Origin: Phytoactinopolyspora endophytica
Lineage (GTDB): Bacteria > Actinomycetota > Actinomycetes > Jiangellales > Jiangellaceae
Direction: 5' to 3'
Assembly: GCF_004138495.1 (NCBI RefSeq)
Contig: NZ_ML142853.1
Location: 355,809-363,988 of the forward strand
DNA: 8,180 nucleotides
The translations under genes and the position numbers were made by a program. The notes under the pieces are model-generated. The model worked only from the letters and a program-made list of their open reading frames with translations, was not told the origin of the DNA and ran no database searches. Within the stretch, counting starts at the first letter, position 1, and every line of letters begins with the position of its first letter. Positions 1 to 6,433 of the stretch are shown here, in pieces.

Positions 1-748
1 CAAACGTCAGCCCACCCGGCTCAGGGCTGTCCACGGCCGGCATCAGCTCCGGGTCGATGACGTCGGCGTCGACGTGCACCCAGAAGCCGTCCAGACCGGA
101 GCCGTCCACAACGCGTAACGCTTCATCTGATGCCGCCACCGGATCGCGTGCCAACGTCGGCGCGTCGATCAGGTGCATGCCGTTGCTCTCGGCCTCGGCA
201 GCGCACTCGTCGTCCGGCCGGAATCCGAGGGCGACTGTGTCGGACGCGCGCAGGTACGGGCGGGCACCGTCCAGCTCGGCGAGCCGGCCGCCTAGCCCGG
301 TCACCAGGGCCAGGCTCTCGCCGCCGACGGCGCCCCCTGCCGTCTCGCTGTTGCCTGGGTGCCGGTAGTCCAAACCGTCGAACGACGCCAGCCCGAACCG
401 GCCCCGGCGCCACAGCGCCAGCCCCACGCCGACCAGAATGCTGCAGTCGCCGCCGAGCACGACAGGCACATTCGAGCCGTCGATGAGCCGCAGCAGCCGA
501 TCCGCCAACCGGAATGAGTGGTCCGCGATCTCGCCCTCATTGCGGACCGTCCCCGGCCTCCAGTCAGGCCGGTAGCGGCCGGGTGTCACCACCCCGGCAT
601 CGCTCGCGCCGATCCTGGTCAGCAGACCTGCGTCGCGCAGCACGCCGGGCGCCTTATAGCAACCGGGCACCAAGCCCTCCCCCGGTGGACGGAGGCCCAG
701 ATTCGACGGAGCGTCGAGCACCGTCAGCGCATGTCCGGCGTCAGCCAT
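1..748 (-). CDS. Arginase/agmatinase (ureohydrolase) family protein, C-terminus off the left edge, altered metal site
   Basis: The first 249 residues are present. Ureohydrolases use two Mn ions to hydrolyse guanidino or related C-N bonds. Recognisable pieces are the N-terminal PSNLGLRPP segment (residues 15-22), VVLGGDCSILVG (96-107, where arginases have GGDHS), SFDGLDYRHPGN (122-133, where arginases have DAHxD), and HVDADVIDP (225-233), which keeps the Asp pair D227/D229. Two of the usual ligands are changed: the first His is C102, and the His of DxHxD is absent (D124-G-L-D127). From memory, related actinobacterial proteins read GGDCS followed by DGHxD, so the Cys may be normal for the branch while the missing His is not. 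The ATG at 748 follows a run of five G with 5 bases between; a GTG at 796 would add 16 residues but does not look like the family start. It lies 63 bp after the amidase on the same strand, so co-transcription is likely. An in-frame TTA codon lies at 116-118. The family is fairly sure; substrate and activity are not. Confidence 0.82.
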   Translation of the reverse strand, partial: MADAGHALTVLDAPSNLGLRPPGEGLVPGCYKAPGVLRDAGLLTRIGASDAGVVTPGRYRPDWRPGTVRNEGEIADHSFRLADRLLRLIDGSNVPVVLGGDCSILVGVGLALWRRGRFGLASFDGLDYRHPGNSETAGGAVGGESLALVTGLGGRLAELDGARPYLRASDTVALGFRPDDECAAEAESNGMHLIDAPTLARDPVAASDEALRVVDGSGLDGFWVHVDADVIDPELMPAVDSPEPGGLTF

Positions 749-811
749 ACGAACCCCCGATCGGTGAGAGCCACGCAGCGTGAACGCGGTGGCCACGTGG
801 CGTCGGCGAGC

Positions 812-1951
812 CTACCAACGTATGGCGGCCTCGACCCGGGACGCCGCCGCGAGCAGCTTCTCCTCGGCGTACCAACCGCCGACGAGCTGCAACGACGCAG
901 GAAAAACCCCGTCCGCGCGGGGAATCGGAAGGGCGGCGACCGGAAGACCGGCCAGGTTCAGCGGAACCGTGAGATAGGTCAGTCCAGGCTTCACCTCGCC
1001 CAGCCGCGGCGGGATGATGCGCAGCGTGGGCAGGGCCAGGAACGCGTGCTCCTCCAGCAAGGCACCGAGCACGGCACGCGCGGCCAGTCCGATCCGACGG
1101 CACTCCACGACCCTTGCCGGCGAGATCTCCGCCTCGCTCCGGATGCTCTCGACGTCACGCCCTTCCAGCCGGTCAGGATGGTCGAGCAGATGCCGGTGGG
1201 CCCAGTAGCCCTCGGCGCCCATGATGTCGTTCGCCGCGGCGATCCACTCTTCCCATTCGGGGACAGTCACGTCCACCACCTTCACCCCGGCCGCGGTCAG
1301 GGCGCTGTCGACGGCCTCGTCGATGGCGGGTTCGACGTCGGGCGGCCGCAGGCGTGCCGCGGTGAGCGGTGCCGCGTCGATTTCGGATACCTCGAAGCCC
1401 GGTTCCATCATCCGCATCCCCAGCGCCAACCCGGAGACGTCGCGCGCCAGCGGACCGACCGTATCGAGGGTGCGGGAGAACTCGAACACGCCGTGCGTCG
1501 GGATCCGCCCCGCCGTCGTCTTCAACCCGGCGATTCCACAGCATGCCGCCGGCACCCGGACCGAGCCACCGGTGTCGGTCCCGTAGGCGACGTCCGCCTC
1601 GCCGCGAGCCACCGCGACCGCGGACCCGCTGGACGAGCCTCCCGGTAGCCGCCCGGGGTCGATCGGGTTGACCGGCGTGCCCGTCCACGGGTTGATGCCG
1701 TCGATGTGCCGGCACAGCTCGACGAGGTTGGTCTTCCCGACGATCCGCGCGCCCTGCTCACGGGCGGTCTGCACCACCGGGGCGTCGGCCGCTGCCAGCT
1801 GCGCATGCTCCATGACGGCCGGGCACGCCACCGTCGTCGGCGTGCCTGCCACGTCGATACAGTCCTTCACCGCCAGCCGCGGGCCATCACCGTGGGTCTC
1901 CAGGCGTAACAGCCAGGTCGCATCGTTGGTCACGCAACGATCATGCACCAT
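812..1951 (-). CDS. Amidase-signature hydrolase, AMI1-like
   Basis: This 379-residue amidase-signature enzyme hydrolyses an amide to an acid and ammonia, probably in the cytoplasm, since no signal peptide is visible. The catalytic Ser-cisSer-Lys triad is complete: K29 in LAVKD, S106 in PGGSSSGSAVAVA (103-115), and nucleophile S130 in GTDTGGSVRVPA (124-135), followed by CCGIAGLKTT (137-146). The K-to-S and S-to-S spacings (77 and 24) equal those I recall for plant indole-3-acetamide hydrolase AMI1 (K36, S113, S137). The short N-terminus also fits that compact type, unlike GatA, where the Lys lies near residue 79. The protein is therefore intact rather than N-terminally truncated. The ATG at 1951 has no clear Shine-Dalgarno sequence. 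An AGGGAGG sits about 60 bases upstream (2014-2020) but no start codon follows it. The gene comes after the aminotransferase and before the ureohydrolase on the same strand, which suggests nitrogen release from an amide. Indole-3-acetamide is only one possible substrate. Confidence 0.9.
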   Translation of the reverse strand: MVHDRCVTNDATWLLRLETHGDGPRLAVKDCIDVAGTPTTVACPAVMEHAQLAAADAPVVQTAREQGARIVGKTNLVELCRHIDGINPWTGTPVNPIDPGRLPGGSSSGSAVAVARGEADVAYGTDTGGSVRVPAACCGIAGLKTTAGRIPTHGVFEFSRTLDTVGPLARDVSGLALGMRMMEPGFEVSEIDAAPLTAARLRPPDVEPAIDEAVDSALTAAGVKVVDVTVPEWEEWIAAANDIMGAEGYWAHRHLLDHPDRLEGRDVESIRSEAEISPARVVECRRIGLAARAVLGALLEEHAFLALPTLRIIPPRLGEVKPGLTYLTVPLNLAGLPVAALPIPRADGVFPASLQLVGGWYAEEKLLAAASRVEAAIRW

Positions 1952-2024
1952 GGCACAACCATTGACCAGCGAGTATCCGCCCGATTCGGGTCCGGCTCCG
2001 GGACGGGTTCGATCCTCCCTGCTG

Positions 2025-2138
2025 CTAGGTGGTGACCAGGATCAAAGCAAGCACAGCCGCCAGGCCCGACTCCTGCACCGTGATGTGTGATGGCTCGTGG
2101 GCATTGGCCGATGCGATCGCGAATACGTCCATTCTCAT
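2025..2138 (-). CDS. Possible 37-residue ORF coupled to the aminotransferase stop (TGATG)
   Basis: This short ORF begins with an ATG whose A is the last base of the aminotransferase TGA (TGATG on the minus strand), the usual layout for translational re-initiation. It runs 37 codons to a TAG. The peptide starts MRMDVFAIASANAH and ends in a hydrophobic stretch, LAAVLALILVTT, too short to be a sure membrane segment. No separate Shine-Dalgarno sequence is visible. I recognise no family. It fills about 60% of the 186-bp gap before the amidase. The remaining 73 bp (1952-2024) show no gene, only the unexplained AGGGAGG at 2014-2020. It may be a small coupled protein, a leader affecting amidase expression, a remnant, or chance. 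The overlap is the only real support. Confidence 0.25.
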   Translation of the reverse strand: MRMDVFAIASANAHEPSHITVQESGLAAVLALILVTT

Positions 2139-3442
2139 CACCAGATGGTTTCGGGAACGATTTCCCCGATGCCCCGCAGAGAATCTTTGTGCGCCGCGAC
2201 CCGTCCAAGAATCTCGCTCATCCACTCCGGGAAGCTCGGGTGACGCAGGAACTTGGTATGCACGAACACGGCGCGCTCATACACGCGAGCAGATACCTCG
2301 TACGAAAGGTCGAGCGCTTCGGTACAGTGTCGCCAAGCCAGATCCTGGTGGGTGGGCGTGAAACCAGCCTCCGCCCAGATACCCTCGGCACACAGTGTCA
2401 CGCGGAGGTCCTTGGGACTCAGTCCGAGGTTCTCTTCCAATGCGTCGGTGCACAGCATGTACAGAGAGAAAAACGGTGGGTACTCGGCGTCCAATGGAGG
2501 GTTCCAGAGCACCGGGGCGCCGAACATCGAAGAATCGGCGATCAATTCGCCTATCAGACGGCGGTTCTCGCGGGCCTGAAGCCGGGCGTGCAGAGCCCGG
2601 AGCCATTGCATGAGCCACAATGCCGCCGACTGTTCACCCAGACGCTGGTTGCCCGCGGCAATTGGTCCCGTCTCCACGAACGGGATCGGATCCACGCGTC
2701 CCGGCCCGTGACCGCAGTCGGTGTCCGCCCGCAACAATGCTGCAATGTGCTCATCTGACGTGACCGTCATGCCGCCTTCAGACGAGGGCGCCGCCTTGCC
2801 ACCGCCCTGCCCGGAAATCGACGCCGTCGCCGCTTTCGGGCCGTCGTACCGTGCCGCCCCACCCAATGCGTCGTCATGGTGGACGACGACGTCGTATTCG
2901 CGCCCAAGCGCGACGAACTCATCGATGGCGCCGAAGTTCCCGTACATCGTGGCGGGCACGATCGCCAATACTCGATCGCCGTGCTCGGCCAAGTACGTGC
3001 GCGTGGCGACTTCGTCCATCGTCGCATCGAGCTTGGCGGTGATGGGAACGATCTTCGGCGTCCTACCTATCTGCGCCGCCACACCCAACCGGACACCGTG
3101 GTGCGCGGAGGCATGGGTCAGATCCGCAACGAGCACCTGATCGCGACCGCGTGCCCATTCGTCGCCCCGTGCCAGGAGCTGGACTCGCAACCCGCTGGCG
3201 ATCCCCAATGTTCCATTCGGCTGTCCGACCCCGTAACGGTATCCAGTCGTATCGGCCACCACTTGTTCGAGAATCGCTCGCCATTTCGCCGGGTGGTTCG
3301 CGTAGCCCGCCCACTGCCCGCCGTCGGTGATCTCGCCAAGGGCTGCGCTCTCGATCAAGCCTGAGTCAGGCCACACCGGCTCGTTGCCGGGGTTGATCAG
3401 CTGATCTCCACCCAGTACAGCAGGCAAACCTCTAGCTGCCAT
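2138..3442 (-). CDS. DegT/DnrJ/EryC1/StrS-type PLP-dependent aminotransferase
   Basis: This 434-residue fold-type I PLP enzyme belongs to the family that transfers amino groups to keto-sugars or keto-cyclitols. The order of landmarks fits: N-terminal NPGNEPVWPD (17-26), a substrate/cofactor segment around QPNGTLGIASG (74-84), the PLP-pyridine Asp in VVVHHDDALGG (185-195, D190 or D191), the Schiff-base lysine K216 in SGQGGGKAAPSSEGGM (210-225, the usual SFxxxKxxTxGEGG), and IAAGNQRLGEQSAALWLMQW (261-280), matching the family's NxRxxExxAAxG helix. Several motifs are atypical (SSEGG for TGEGG, HHDD for EDxAQ), so it is a divergent member and its substrate is unknown. A strong Shine-Dalgarno sequence (GGAGGAG, 3451-3457) lies 8 bases before the ATG. 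It follows the dehydratase gene by 38 bp in the same direction. Its GC is visibly lower than its neighbours' (57-63% in sampled 60-base lines against 67-78%), hinting at separate acquisition. Aminotransferase chemistry is likely; a non-transaminating PLP role is possible. Confidence 0.82.
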   Translation of the reverse strand: MAARGLPAVLGGDQLINPGNEPVWPDSGLIESAALGEITDGGQWAGYANHPAKWRAILEQVVADTTGYRYGVGQPNGTLGIASGLRVQLLARGDEWARGRDQVLVADLTHASAHHGVRLGVAAQIGRTPKIVPITAKLDATMDEVATRTYLAEHGDRVLAIVPATMYGNFGAIDEFVALGREYDVVVHHDDALGGAARYDGPKAATASISGQGGGKAAPSSEGGMTVTSDEHIAALLRADTDCGHGPGRVDPIPFVETGPIAAGNQRLGEQSAALWLMQWLRALHARLQARENRRLIGELIADSSMFGAPVLWNPPLDAEYPPFFSLYMLCTDALEENLGLSPKDLRVTLCAEGIWAEAGFTPTHQDLAWRHCTEALDLSYEVSARVYERAVFVHTKFLRHPSFPEWMSEILGRVAAHKDSLRGIGEIVPETIW

Positions 3443-3480
3443 CGCGACTGCTCCTCCTCATGTCCGTGGTCTGAATGGAC

Positions 3481-4608
3481 TTACGTGCCGGCGACGCCGG
3501 CGTATCGCGCGAGCGCCTCTGGATTTAGGCGGATACCGAGACCCGGCCCGGTCGGGACGGGAAGCATGCCGTCGTCGTCGAGGCAGAAGCCGCCTCCGGC
3601 GAGCTCGTCGATATAGGCGGACCCGGTCTTGAACTCGACCAGGTCAGTGCCGGGGAGCGCAGCCGCGAGATGCAGGTCCGCGGCGAGGCCGACCGCAGTG
3701 TTCCAGCCATGCGGGATGAACCTCACGCCGAGCTCGTCGGCGAACCAGGCGACGCGGCGTGACTCGCTCAACCCACCGCCCTTCGTGGTGTCCGGCTGAA
3801 CGATGTCGAACGCGCCGGCAACGAGGAATCGAGTGAAGTCCTGCCGCCTGGTCAGCACCTCGCCGCCAGCCACGGGGACTCGCGACGCCCTCCGCAACTG
3901 CACGAAACCATCGAGATCATCGGGCCGTAGGGCCTCCTCGAACCAGGCGATGCCGTAGTCGGCGAGCATGTCAGCCGTGCGTAACGCCCATGCACGGTCC
4001 CGGCGCCAGTACGCGTCGGAGCCGCCCGCGTCGACGGCCAGCTGGGCGTGCGGTCCTACGGCATCGCGGGCAGTGCGGACGATCTCCTCATCGGCCGCCT
4101 CGCTGATACGGCCGAAGCGGCCCCATCCGATCTTGAAGGCGGTGAAGCCGAGCTCGGCCAGGCGAGCCAGGTTGTCCGTGAGCACCGGCGGCTCTTCGAC
4201 AAGCACTGACGCGTACGGGCGGACCCGCTCGCGGTACCTGCCGCCGAGCAGTGTGCTCACCGGCAGGCCGGTCGCCAGGCCGAAGATGTCCCACAAGGCG
4301 ATGTCTATACCGCTGATGGTGTGAGTGACGGCGCCTCCGCGGCCCAGCCAGAACGTGTTCTGGTGCAGGTGCTGGCTGATGCGGTCGGGCTCCCGCGGGT
4401 CGGCGCCCAGACACAGCGGGGTGAGCGTCTCCAGCGCGGCTCGGACCAGGGACTCACTCGAGAAGACGCTCCCGGTGCCGGTCACCCCCTCGTCGGTGTG
4501 GACGGTGACCAGGGTGTGGACGTTGTCCTCCGGTGTCAGTTCCTGGGCCCAGCCGCCTTGAGGGGTAGCTCCGCGCAGGCCGACGGCCCGGATGTCTATG
4601 ATCTTCAC
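3481..4608 (-). CDS. Enolase-superfamily (mandelate racemase subgroup) acid-sugar dehydratase-like enzyme
   Basis: This 375-residue protein has the two-domain enolase-superfamily plan: an N-terminal capping domain (from KIIDIRAVG, residues 2-10) and a catalytic barrel. Mg ligands are visible as D193 (AVDAGG), E224 (WFEEAL) and E250 (VAGGEV). The D273 (QPDTTKGGG) and H300 (IPHGWNTAVG) dyad is that of the mandelate-racemase subgroup, and E325 (LVEFK) closes the site. Such enzymes abstract the proton next to a carboxylate and usually dehydrate sugar acids to 2-keto-3-deoxy acids. At the first base position only one Lys is seen (K159-I-G161, not KxK), so H300 may be the main base. The GTG start at 4608 is chosen because the conserved N-terminus begins there and it overlaps the GH13 stop as GTGA, a sign of translational coupling. 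A longer reading from 4827 would run through the GH13 gene and is not credible. Substrate unassigned; racemase or cycloisomerase activity is possible. Confidence 0.88.
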   Translation of the reverse strand: MKIIDIRAVGLRGATPQGGWAQELTPEDNVHTLVTVHTDEGVTGTGSVFSSESLVRAALETLTPLCLGADPREPDRISQHLHQNTFWLGRGGAVTHTISGIDIALWDIFGLATGLPVSTLLGGRYRERVRPYASVLVEEPPVLTDNLARLAELGFTAFKIGWGRFGRISEAADEEIVRTARDAVGPHAQLAVDAGGSDAYWRRDRAWALRTADMLADYGIAWFEEALRPDDLDGFVQLRRASRVPVAGGEVLTRRQDFTRFLVAGAFDIVQPDTTKGGGLSESRRVAWFADELGVRFIPHGWNTAVGLAADLHLAAALPGTDLVEFKTGSAYIDELAGGGFCLDDDGMLPVPTGPGLGIRLNPEALARYAGVAGT

Positions 4609-6269
4609 GTCGTTCGGGCCCTTTCCACTACGTCGATGACGACGGCCTCTCCGGCGCCCAGATGGAACTCCGGCTCGACGTGCCGGCCGCTCCCGCCCAC
4701 TGTGGACAGCAGGACTGTGCCCGTGAGGCCGAGCTGTACCCGTGCCGGCGAGTCGGTCAGGTTGAGTAACACGGCCTTGTGATCGGCGCCGCGGTATCTC
4801 TCGTACGCCACCACCGCATCGGTACATGCGTCAGCGAGGAAACGCAGCTCGCCGTGGCGCAGCGCACTCGACGCGCGTCGCACCTGGATCAGCCTCCGGT
4901 ATAGCGACAGGAACGACGACGGGTCGGCCAGCTGAGCATCGACATTGATCTCCGCGGAGTTGCGAGCGAGGGGCAGCCATAGCTTCGCCGGGTCGGCTGA
5001 GGAGAAGCCCGCGTTATATCCGGCGCTCCACGGCATGGGCGTGCGCGTGGAATCCCGGCTCACGCCGCCGGCGGTGTGCCCGAAGTGGTCGCGCTGCCGC
5101 TCGGCTGGCACCGGCTGATCAGTCATGCCCAGCTCGTCTCCGTAGAGCAGGCATGGCGTGGCGGCGACCGTGAGCATGAGCACGGCCGCGACCCGCGCCT
5201 GCGCGGCACCGAGCCGGGTGGCAAGACGCAAGCGGTCGTGGTTTCCCAAGGCGATGATCGGCCACCCTCCCGCCGGCATCGCCGCGTAGAGGCCGGCGAG
5301 TTCGTTCCGCAGGCGGCCAGCCTGCCATTCGGTCTCCAGCAGGCGGAACGGGAAGGGCAGGTGCATACCGTTCAGTGCCGGGCCGTAGTAGGCGGCCCAT
5401 TCGTCCCAGGACATCGCCTCGATCTCGGCGATGGTCACCGCGCCGGGGTATTCATCCACCACCGCACGGATCTCGGCGAGTGCATCATGAGTGTCCGGGT
5501 GCCGCCGATCGTAGAGGTGCAGCTGTGAGCCGAAGTCCGGGTGTTGCAGGTCGTACGGGTTGTCGTTTCCACCGACGGCCTCGGGGTTGTCGCGGAACTC
5601 CGGATCCTTCATCAGCATGTGGGCGACATCGATCCTGACCCCGTCGACGCCCTTGTCCAGCCAGTACCGCAGCACATCGAGCATGGCGGCCCGCACCTGC
5701 GGGTTGCGCCAGTTCAGGTCGGGCTGCTCCTTCAGGTGCGAATGCAGGTAGTACTGACCGGTGCCCGTGTCCCACTCCCACACCGAGCCGCCGGCCTCGC
5801 TAGTCCAGTTGTTCGGTGGGCCACCGTCGGCGTGCGGGTCGCGCCAGACATACCAGTCCCGCTTGGGGTTGGTCCTCGACGAGCGGGAGTCGATGAACCA
5901 CGGGTGCTGGTCGGACGTGTGGTTGGGGATGTAGTCGACGATGACCTGGATGCCCCGGGCGTGCGCCTCCACGAGGAGCCGATCGAAGATCTCCAAGTCC
6001 CCGAATATCGGCTCGATGTCGGTGTGATCGGCGACGTCGAACCCCTGGTCCAGCAGCGGTGAACGGTAGAACGGACCAGTCCAGACTGCGTCGGCTCCCA
6101 GAGTGCCACGCACGTAGTCCAGGGAGGCGATCAGGCCCTCCAGATCACCGATCCCGTCGCCGTTGCCGTCCCGGAAGCTCGGCAGGTGACACTCGTAGAC
6201 GACGGCGCCGCGCCACCATGCCTCGGCTGCGTCGACGGCCGTTTCAGGGTTGGTGCTCGCGGTCTGCAT
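4605..6269 (-). CDS. GH13 alpha-glucosidase (alpha-amylase family)
   Basis: This 554-residue glycoside hydrolase retains all GH13 signatures: a D34/N36/D38 metal loop (DGNGDGIGDL), region I DYIPNH (112-117), QPDLN (182-186, typical of oligo-1,6-glucosidase and related subfamilies), region II GVRIDVAHMLMKD (210-222) with nucleophile D214, region III AEIEAM (281-286) with acid/base E282, and region IV ALGNHD (340-345) with D345. A C-terminal beta domain follows from about residue 470. It releases glucose from the non-reducing end of short alpha-glucosides. V215 right after the nucleophile is the residue found in isomaltase-type enzymes, but related actinobacterial alpha-glucosidases may share it, so linkage preference stays open. 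No signal peptide is seen, so it should be cytoplasmic and act on an imported glucoside. The ATG at 6269 has AAGAGGAA (6280-6287) 10 bases upstream. It is the first gene of the leftward operon and faces the GntR gene across the control region. An in-frame TTA lies at 4767-4769. Confidence 0.93.
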   Translation of the reverse strand: MQTASTNPETAVDAAEAWWRGAVVYECHLPSFRDGNGDGIGDLEGLIASLDYVRGTLGADAVWTGPFYRSPLLDQGFDVADHTDIEPIFGDLEIFDRLLVEAHARGIQVIVDYIPNHTSDQHPWFIDSRSSRTNPKRDWYVWRDPHADGGPPNNWTSEAGGSVWEWDTGTGQYYLHSHLKEQPDLNWRNPQVRAAMLDVLRYWLDKGVDGVRIDVAHMLMKDPEFRDNPEAVGGNDNPYDLQHPDFGSQLHLYDRRHPDTHDALAEIRAVVDEYPGAVTIAEIEAMSWDEWAAYYGPALNGMHLPFPFRLLETEWQAGRLRNELAGLYAAMPAGGWPIIALGNHDRLRLATRLGAAQARVAAVLMLTVAATPCLLYGDELGMTDQPVPAERQRDHFGHTAGGVSRDSTRTPMPWSAGYNAGFSSADPAKLWLPLARNSAEINVDAQLADPSSFLSLYRRLIQVRRASSALRHGELRFLADACTDAVVAYERYRGADHKAVLLNLTDSPARVQLGLTGTVLLSTVGGSGRHVEPEFHLGAGEAVVIDVVERARTT

Positions 6270-6374
6270 CTGGTGCGGGTTCCTCTTGATCGTGGGGATG
6301 GTTTCAGGTCACGGAGATCGAGATAGGCAGGCGGATCACCAGCGTCTTAGGTGTGAACGTAACAGGACGACAGC

Positions 6375-6390
6375 CGATTGTCGACAGTCG
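6375..6390. promoter_or_regulatory. Candidate operator palindrome for the GntR regulator
   Basis: CGATTGTCGACAGTCG is an inverted repeat with 14 of 16 positions symmetric about the central TCGA. Its core TTGTCGACAG fits the general GntR-family pattern of GT and AC half-sites. A second, overlapping dyad, CGACA-N6-TGTCG (6368-6383), and the outer arms GACGAC (6366-6371) and GTCGTC (6387-6392) use the same bases. It overlaps the proposed -35 of the regulator gene and lies about 107 bp upstream of the GH13 start, so one bound protein could control both directions. Binding is inferred, not shown. Confidence 0.55.
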
Positions 6391-6407
6391 TCTAGCTCGA
6401 GTATGAT
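6378..6407 (+). promoter_or_regulatory. Candidate sigma70-like promoter of the regulator and SDR genes
   Basis: TTGTCG (6378-6383, four of six matches to TTGACA) is followed after 18 bases by TATGAT (6402-6407, five of six matches to TATAAT). The predicted transcript start near 6414 leaves room for the GAGGAGG ribosome-binding site (6422-6428) before the ATG at 6434. The -35 lies inside the palindrome at 6375-6390, which suggests autorepression. I could not find an equally good promoter for the leftward genes in 6270-6433. Confidence 0.5.
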
Positions 6408-6433
6408 CGTCACATCGAACCGAGGAGGTCGCT

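Noticed and set aside
518..1648. 376-codon plus-strand ORF opposite the amidase and ureohydrolase
   Set aside because: Antisense shadow of two genes with clear catalytic motifs; its product is low-complexity and resembles nothing.
1989..2005. GC-rich weak dyad (GTCC...GGAC) upstream of the amidase
   Set aside because: Only a 4-bp perfect stem with a 7-base loop, which is expected by chance at this GC content.
2014..2020. AGGGAGG on the minus strand resembling a strong ribosome-binding site
   Set aside because: No ATG, GTG or TTG follows at a usable distance. The next start is the amidase ATG about 60 bases on.
1930..2225. Longer minus-strand ORFs across the aminotransferase-amidase gap
   Set aside because: Their 5' parts run through the conserved aminotransferase C-terminus in another frame. 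Only the part after the TGATG overlap is worth keeping, at low confidence.
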